Part shown: positions 59,776 through 64,000 of the stretch, one piece after another
Layout: every line of letters begins with the position of its first letter
Position numbering within the stretch: position 1 is the first letter of the stretch
The notes under the pieces: model-generated
Databases searched by the model: none
Told to the model about the DNA's origin: nothing
Seen by the model: the letters and a program-made list of their open reading frames with translations, nothing else
Position numbers and translations under genes: made by a program
NCBI GenBank assembly: GCA_037903475.1
Contig: JBAJFG010000571.1
Coordinates: 62,001-126,000, forward strand
Reading direction: 5' to 3'
DNA length: 64,000 nt
DNA from: Ancylostoma caninum
Lineage: Eukaryota; Nematoda; Chromadorea; Rhabditida; Ancylostomatidae

Positions 59776-60015
59776 GTACTCTGAGCGTCGACGGAACTGA
59801 CGAATTTGCGGACTTCAGCGCTCACAGCAGCGCGTCTACGCCACGCCGCGCCAAGCGTAGAGGTTTGGAGTCGTGATTATGTACTGCTGTAACGATCATG
59901 CAATATATTAACGGGCTTAGTCTGTCTGTGTGTACTTGTGTGAGCCAGAGCATTACGAAATTCTACGCTTGGTCAGTGATGGTGATTATCTGATTAATTT
60001 TGCACAGTCAAACCT

Positions 60016-60017
<2 letters not shown>

Positions 60018-60062
<45 letters not shown>
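60018..60062. repeat. (TTTA)n microsatellite
   Basis: About eleven TTTA units in a row. Confidence 0.95.
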
Positions 60063-60493
60063 CTACACCAGCAGGGGTGCTCACTTATGAAAACAGTCAC
60101 GGCAAAGTTGTGTTTGGTGGTGGTATAGCAAGGACCTTCCGGACGTATTTAACCGCAGCCTCAACCACTGCGGGCAGAATTAACCAATAGCGCATGTGTT
60201 ATGATCAGGCTAAGCCTTACTTTACCAGTGTATTATTTCTGATTTAATATGATGCGAAATTGAAAAGTTCGCAAACACATGAATTCCTTCGGTGGTAGGT
60301 AAATGGCGGTGGTAGGTAAAATTTATTTCTTTATTCGCATTAAAAGTAGCAAACCACTAAATGTATGCTGATCACAAATAGGTGACTGTTAATGCGTTAA
60401 TGCGCAAAGGAATCTCTCAGCTAAAATTAAACAGGTTTTGGAACTTTGAAAATCGACGGCTAAATCTTCGTATGAGTACTCATGACCAATTTA

Positions 60494-62225
60494 GGTGTTT
60501 ATCTGGGCTGGGGTACCTAATGTTAGGAGATCTACGCAGTGGAAGCTGGTTTTATTGGCTGGTTTGAAATGATCATGCGTTCGTGAATCCTAGCCTTGAA
60601 CTGCTCCTAATTCTGAAGTAGAGGCTAGTAAGATCTGCATCTGACGCGCGTCTAAACCACGCATCCAGTATAAATTGCCTTTACGTTGTACAACGATGTA
60701 GCGAAATAAACCTAGACCCGTAAAAATGTGAAGGACACGGTGCGACGTTCCCAAGACGCCAACTTTAACAACTAAGTTTTGTGAAACCTTTCTATCCTCA
60801 AACTATCCTACGCATTCATTGGCCTTTTTGATGCCCCACTGAGCCAGCTAACGCAGGCTCGGTCACTTTCATATGCTCGCGGGACATCCGCGTGAAATAT
60901 GGTCCGTTCCAAAAACGACGATAGGTGGGTATTTGTGCCCACAGTCCGTGTTCCTCCCCCACCTCTTCGAATACAGCACTATTTTGCGCGTTCTCTCTTT
61001 CTCTAATATCTTCACAACTATGCTCCCCGGTGAAACACACTATACCAAGAGGTGCGCAGTCAAGTGCATGGGGAACAGTCTCCTTTCTTCGTGTGGTTTT
61101 CCTACTATGTCCTTGAAGAAATGGAGTTCTCCCTTAGCGCCGACAAGAGCTCGGAACAGCTCCGGTATATCCGTGAGTGCGCCCTCGATTCATAAAATTG
61201 TTGCCGCATGCGACCACTTTTTTTGTGGAGCGAAGCTCTATCTACACCACTCTCGAGAATATACCTCACAAGTAAGCCCCACGACTGGGGTTCTTTTATT
61301 CACTGACGTCTAGGAATGATACCTCTGTAGCAATAAAAACCACACGCTTCTTATTTCTATAAGAAGAAATTTTTGCACCTCCACATCTTAGTATGTAATT
61401 TCCCTTCCGAAGATCGTTTTCTAATCTATTTCAACTCACACATACACATAATTCTTTTCTCTGCTGACTGTGAGAATATACTGCGGACAAACCCAACGTC
61501 TCCTCTTCATTGCACATCATGTACGAAAAATTGTACTACACATTATCGACGCTCCGACTAAAGGTGAGTCGCTTCGTTCACGTCGATAGACAGGCCATGC
61601 TCTCGACTGTGACGCCCTCACGTTCAAGATGCACAAACTTCCATTGTCCATCGTTGGTGCACTCAAGCTTGACTTCTTGCTCACCATGCGCAAGAAAACC
61701 GCTTGATCCTTGGTTGAACTGCAATTGATTGATGGAATTCTAAGTAAGTATCCCAAAGGATCGAGAAAGGATTTGTTCTGTTGGTTAGGATTATTTGTTT
61801 GGTTAGGATTCAAAAAAATATGCTCGGACACCCACCTGTACAAATGTGTCCGCGTTCGGCTTGTTTCCGCGACATTTCAAGCGTTGAGCCTGGAATGCGT
61901 AGGATAGTTTGAGAATAAAAAGGTTTCACAAAATTTAGCTGTTAAAGTTGGCGTCTTGGGAACGTCGCACCGTGCGCTTTACATTTTTACTGGTCTAGAT
62001 TTATTCTCCCCTACATCATTGTACAACGTAAAGGCAGTTTACTGGATTCGTGGTTCAGACGCGCGTCAGATGCACATCTTACTAGCCTCCACTTCAGAAT
62101 GAGGAGCAGTTCAAGGCTAGGGTTCACAAACGCATAACCATTTCAAGCCAGGCAATAAAACCAGCATCCACGGCGTGGGTCTCCTAAAATTATGTACCTC
62201 AGCCAAGGCAAAAACCCCTTTTAGG
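60494..62225. repeat. 1.7-kb structure with about 330-bp inverted arms
   Basis: 60494-60822 is inverted at about 61893-62225. Matching landmarks are GAAGCTGGTTTTATTGGC against its inverse near 62145, GCATCTGACGCGCGTC against its inverse near 62065, CTTTACGTTGTACAACGATG against its inverse near 62015, and CAAACTATCCTACGCATTC against its inverse near 61900. The 1.07-kb spacer has an open frame (60873-61313) without recognisable domains. It may be a foldback transposon or an inverted duplication around unrelated DNA. Confidence 0.8.
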
Positions 62226-63016
62226 TGTTGTCGCTGTAAGAATATATCGTTTTTGATAGGAAAATTGGCGAAAAAACAAACGGCGGCTTTGAAATGCTCA
62301 GCTTTAACCATCATTATCTCTAGCACATAAAACTCACAAAGCATCCCTTGTCGTCGATCACCTTCTGCACTTCGAAACTACCCGAATGTGGATGCCTCTC
62401 CACTGGGACCATCAAACATGACGTGCAACCTGAAAGACTCTCTCGTGTTACTGGGTCATAATTTAGCGGTTGTTCCGAAATTGATACCGTATGCCATAGA
62501 ATGACTAACCTTTAGGTGGCAGGGTATTTACAGAATATACAAAAATGAAGAGCAGAAGGAGATGCGTGCGCATGGGGACCCGGTTGAGGCAAAAAATGAC
62601 TGAGCCTTTGGCCGACGGTGATGGAGACCATGCTATGCACCTGTGCTAACAAAACGTTGAAAATATCGCGCGTTGCTAACGTGGCTCACATTCCACACAG
62701 ACCTGATAGACACCAGCGATTAATGAGGAGTTTTAGACGTTTTTGGAAAGTTAAAATCCTTTTGCTTGAGAAGGGTCGTTGCAGACGGAGAGAATTCTGT
62801 ACGTACATCGAACCATATGGAATTGACCATCATTGTATTTGAAGCCTGTTCATGGGAATCTGTCATAAACAAAAACTGTCACTGTATTCATTCACGCTCA
62901 TCGCTGCCATTCAAGTAGAACTTTTGCTTGGTTAGTGCATAGAAACTGCGACTTGCTAGAAAGGAAAGATGAAATAAGAGAGGAAGGGAAAACATCAAGG
63001 GACATACAAGCGAGAG

Positions 63017-63422
63017 GAATTGGAAGAGCAAGAGATGATGTTCGCAGGGGCTATAGAACAAAATCTCTGCCGCTATGAGAAGGCGTGGGTTTGAAGCGCT
63101 CCATTATTGAAGTAGTTTGATCTCCTTTGATTGACGTTGACGTTAGCACACGTATTCAAATGAATGACGAATAAAAAACCAGGCTAATAATGCATCGATT
63201 GCTCTCATTGTCACAGATTCAATTATATATAATGTATGTGGATTGGGAGAATATAATGGCATCGTTTGCAGCGCGGCGTACAAAACTATCAAGTTCCTTT
63301 TTTGTCCTTTCGAATTGATCTTCGAGCTAGGACTTGTGCAAAAAAGTTTCGGATATTGCGACGTCTGTCCTGAACTTGCAGCGACTGTAACTCTAAAAAG
63401 CTAAGATTTGTCTTCACATGTG
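63017..63422. repeat. Long direct repeat, copy B (no MITE)
   Basis: Matches the two halves of 59137-59775 and shows the empty site near 63297-63302 (AGTTCCTTTTTTG). It ends at TTCACATGTG, directly where the LINE fragment starts, and copy A ends at the same word. Confidence 0.85.
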
Positions 63423-63436
63423 ATCGAAATCTGATG

Positions 63437-64000
63437 TAGGGATCGAAATCTGATGTAACAAACTACAGACCTATCTGCTTGACATCGAGTACAAAGAAGG
63501 TCTTTGAGAGACTCATATGCAAAAATCTCCTAAAATATCTTACAGATCATAACCTAATCAGTGAATCTCAACATGGCTTTCTTAATCGACGCTCGACTGT
63601 TACAGCTTTAAAGTCATCTATTCCATCGTGGCAGAGAGCAATAGAGCGCAACGATTTCGTCTCTGTTTGCTACATTGATTTCCGGAAAGCTTTTGATACA
63701 ATCCCTTTAAATTTATTGTTCAAAAAGATTCAAACATTTGGAATTAGAGGTTGTCTGTGTAAGCTCCTAAAAGCCTTTCTCAGTAATAGAAGCCAACAGG
63801 TGTTCATCAACAAGGCATACTCAGAAAATACAGAACTCCCACTGGCGTGCCTCAAGAAACTTGTTTGGGGCCTTTAGTGTTTCTTCTATACATGAACGAT
63901 CTACCACGCTGTCTCCCAAATAATGTTTATTGCTCCATCTATGCAGACGACTCCAAAATTTTTAAAAACAACTTTCCCAAATTACTACAGACAGCTCTCG
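63437..64000 (+). pseudogene. Non-LTR retrotransposon (LINE) reverse transcriptase, partial
   Basis: The translation gives VTNYRPICLTSSTKK, ISESQHGFLNRRSTVTAL, SVCYIDFRKAFDTIP with the first catalytic Asp, then after a frameshift near 63830-63845 GVPQETCLGPLVFLLYMNDL and YADDSKIF with the catalytic YADD. These are RT motifs of a LINE (jockey/CR1-like by eye). The endonuclease part is missing on the left, where a duplicated GATCGAAATCTGATGTA marks the junction. The right side runs off the window, so it may continue. The frameshift suggests a dead copy. Confidence 0.88.

Overview
The window looks like chromosomal DNA of a parasitic roundworm, most likely a clade V strongylid (hookworm-like). 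This rests on three genes of the nematode polyprotein antigen/allergen (NPA, ABA-1/gp15/400) family, TTTCAG-type splice acceptors, long repeat-filled introns, and nematode-typical mobile elements (mariner, Penelope-like, LINE, many MITEs). No species can be named from the sequence alone.

Genes. The first half carries three NPA-family genes in the same orientation. (1) 233-11309: a 5'-truncated NPA polyprotein gene. Thirteen small exons encode four divergent units, then one 4.1-kb intronless exon encodes ten similar units of about 133 residues, each ending in a dibasic or tetrabasic processing site and nearly all starting with a His-rich peptide. (2) 15417-18474: a six-exon gene for a secreted single-unit NPA of 180 residues. 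(3) 22927-30684: a fifteen-exon gene for a secreted mosaic of 693 residues, with one partial and two complete NPA units followed by laminin-type EGF modules and a Lys/Glu-rich tail. Exon phases close perfectly across all of genes 2 and 3. A small minus-strand gene for a probable secreted peptide (30772-31137) converges on gene 3; the two predicted poly(A) signals lie 5 bases apart.

The family's known role is extracellular transport of fatty acids and retinol. Gene 1 would give many small lipid carriers after furin-like cleavage. Gene 2 gives one carrier without needing polyprotein cleavage. Gene 3 would attach lipid-binding units to an adhesive or extracellular-matrix module.

The second half (about 31-64 kb) shows no convincing host gene. 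It holds a Penelope-like remnant, a 1.56-kb foldback element with Tc1-like ends, a mitochondrial-like fragment, microsatellites, several MITEs (one nested inside a repeat whose empty copy lies 3.6 kb away), a large inverted repeat, and a LINE reverse transcriptase running off the right edge. Both Penelope-like remnants are followed by hammerhead-ribozyme-like motifs.

Exon borders were placed by eye from GT/AG sites, frame and similarity between units. Several acceptors end in AAG rather than CAG and are less certain.
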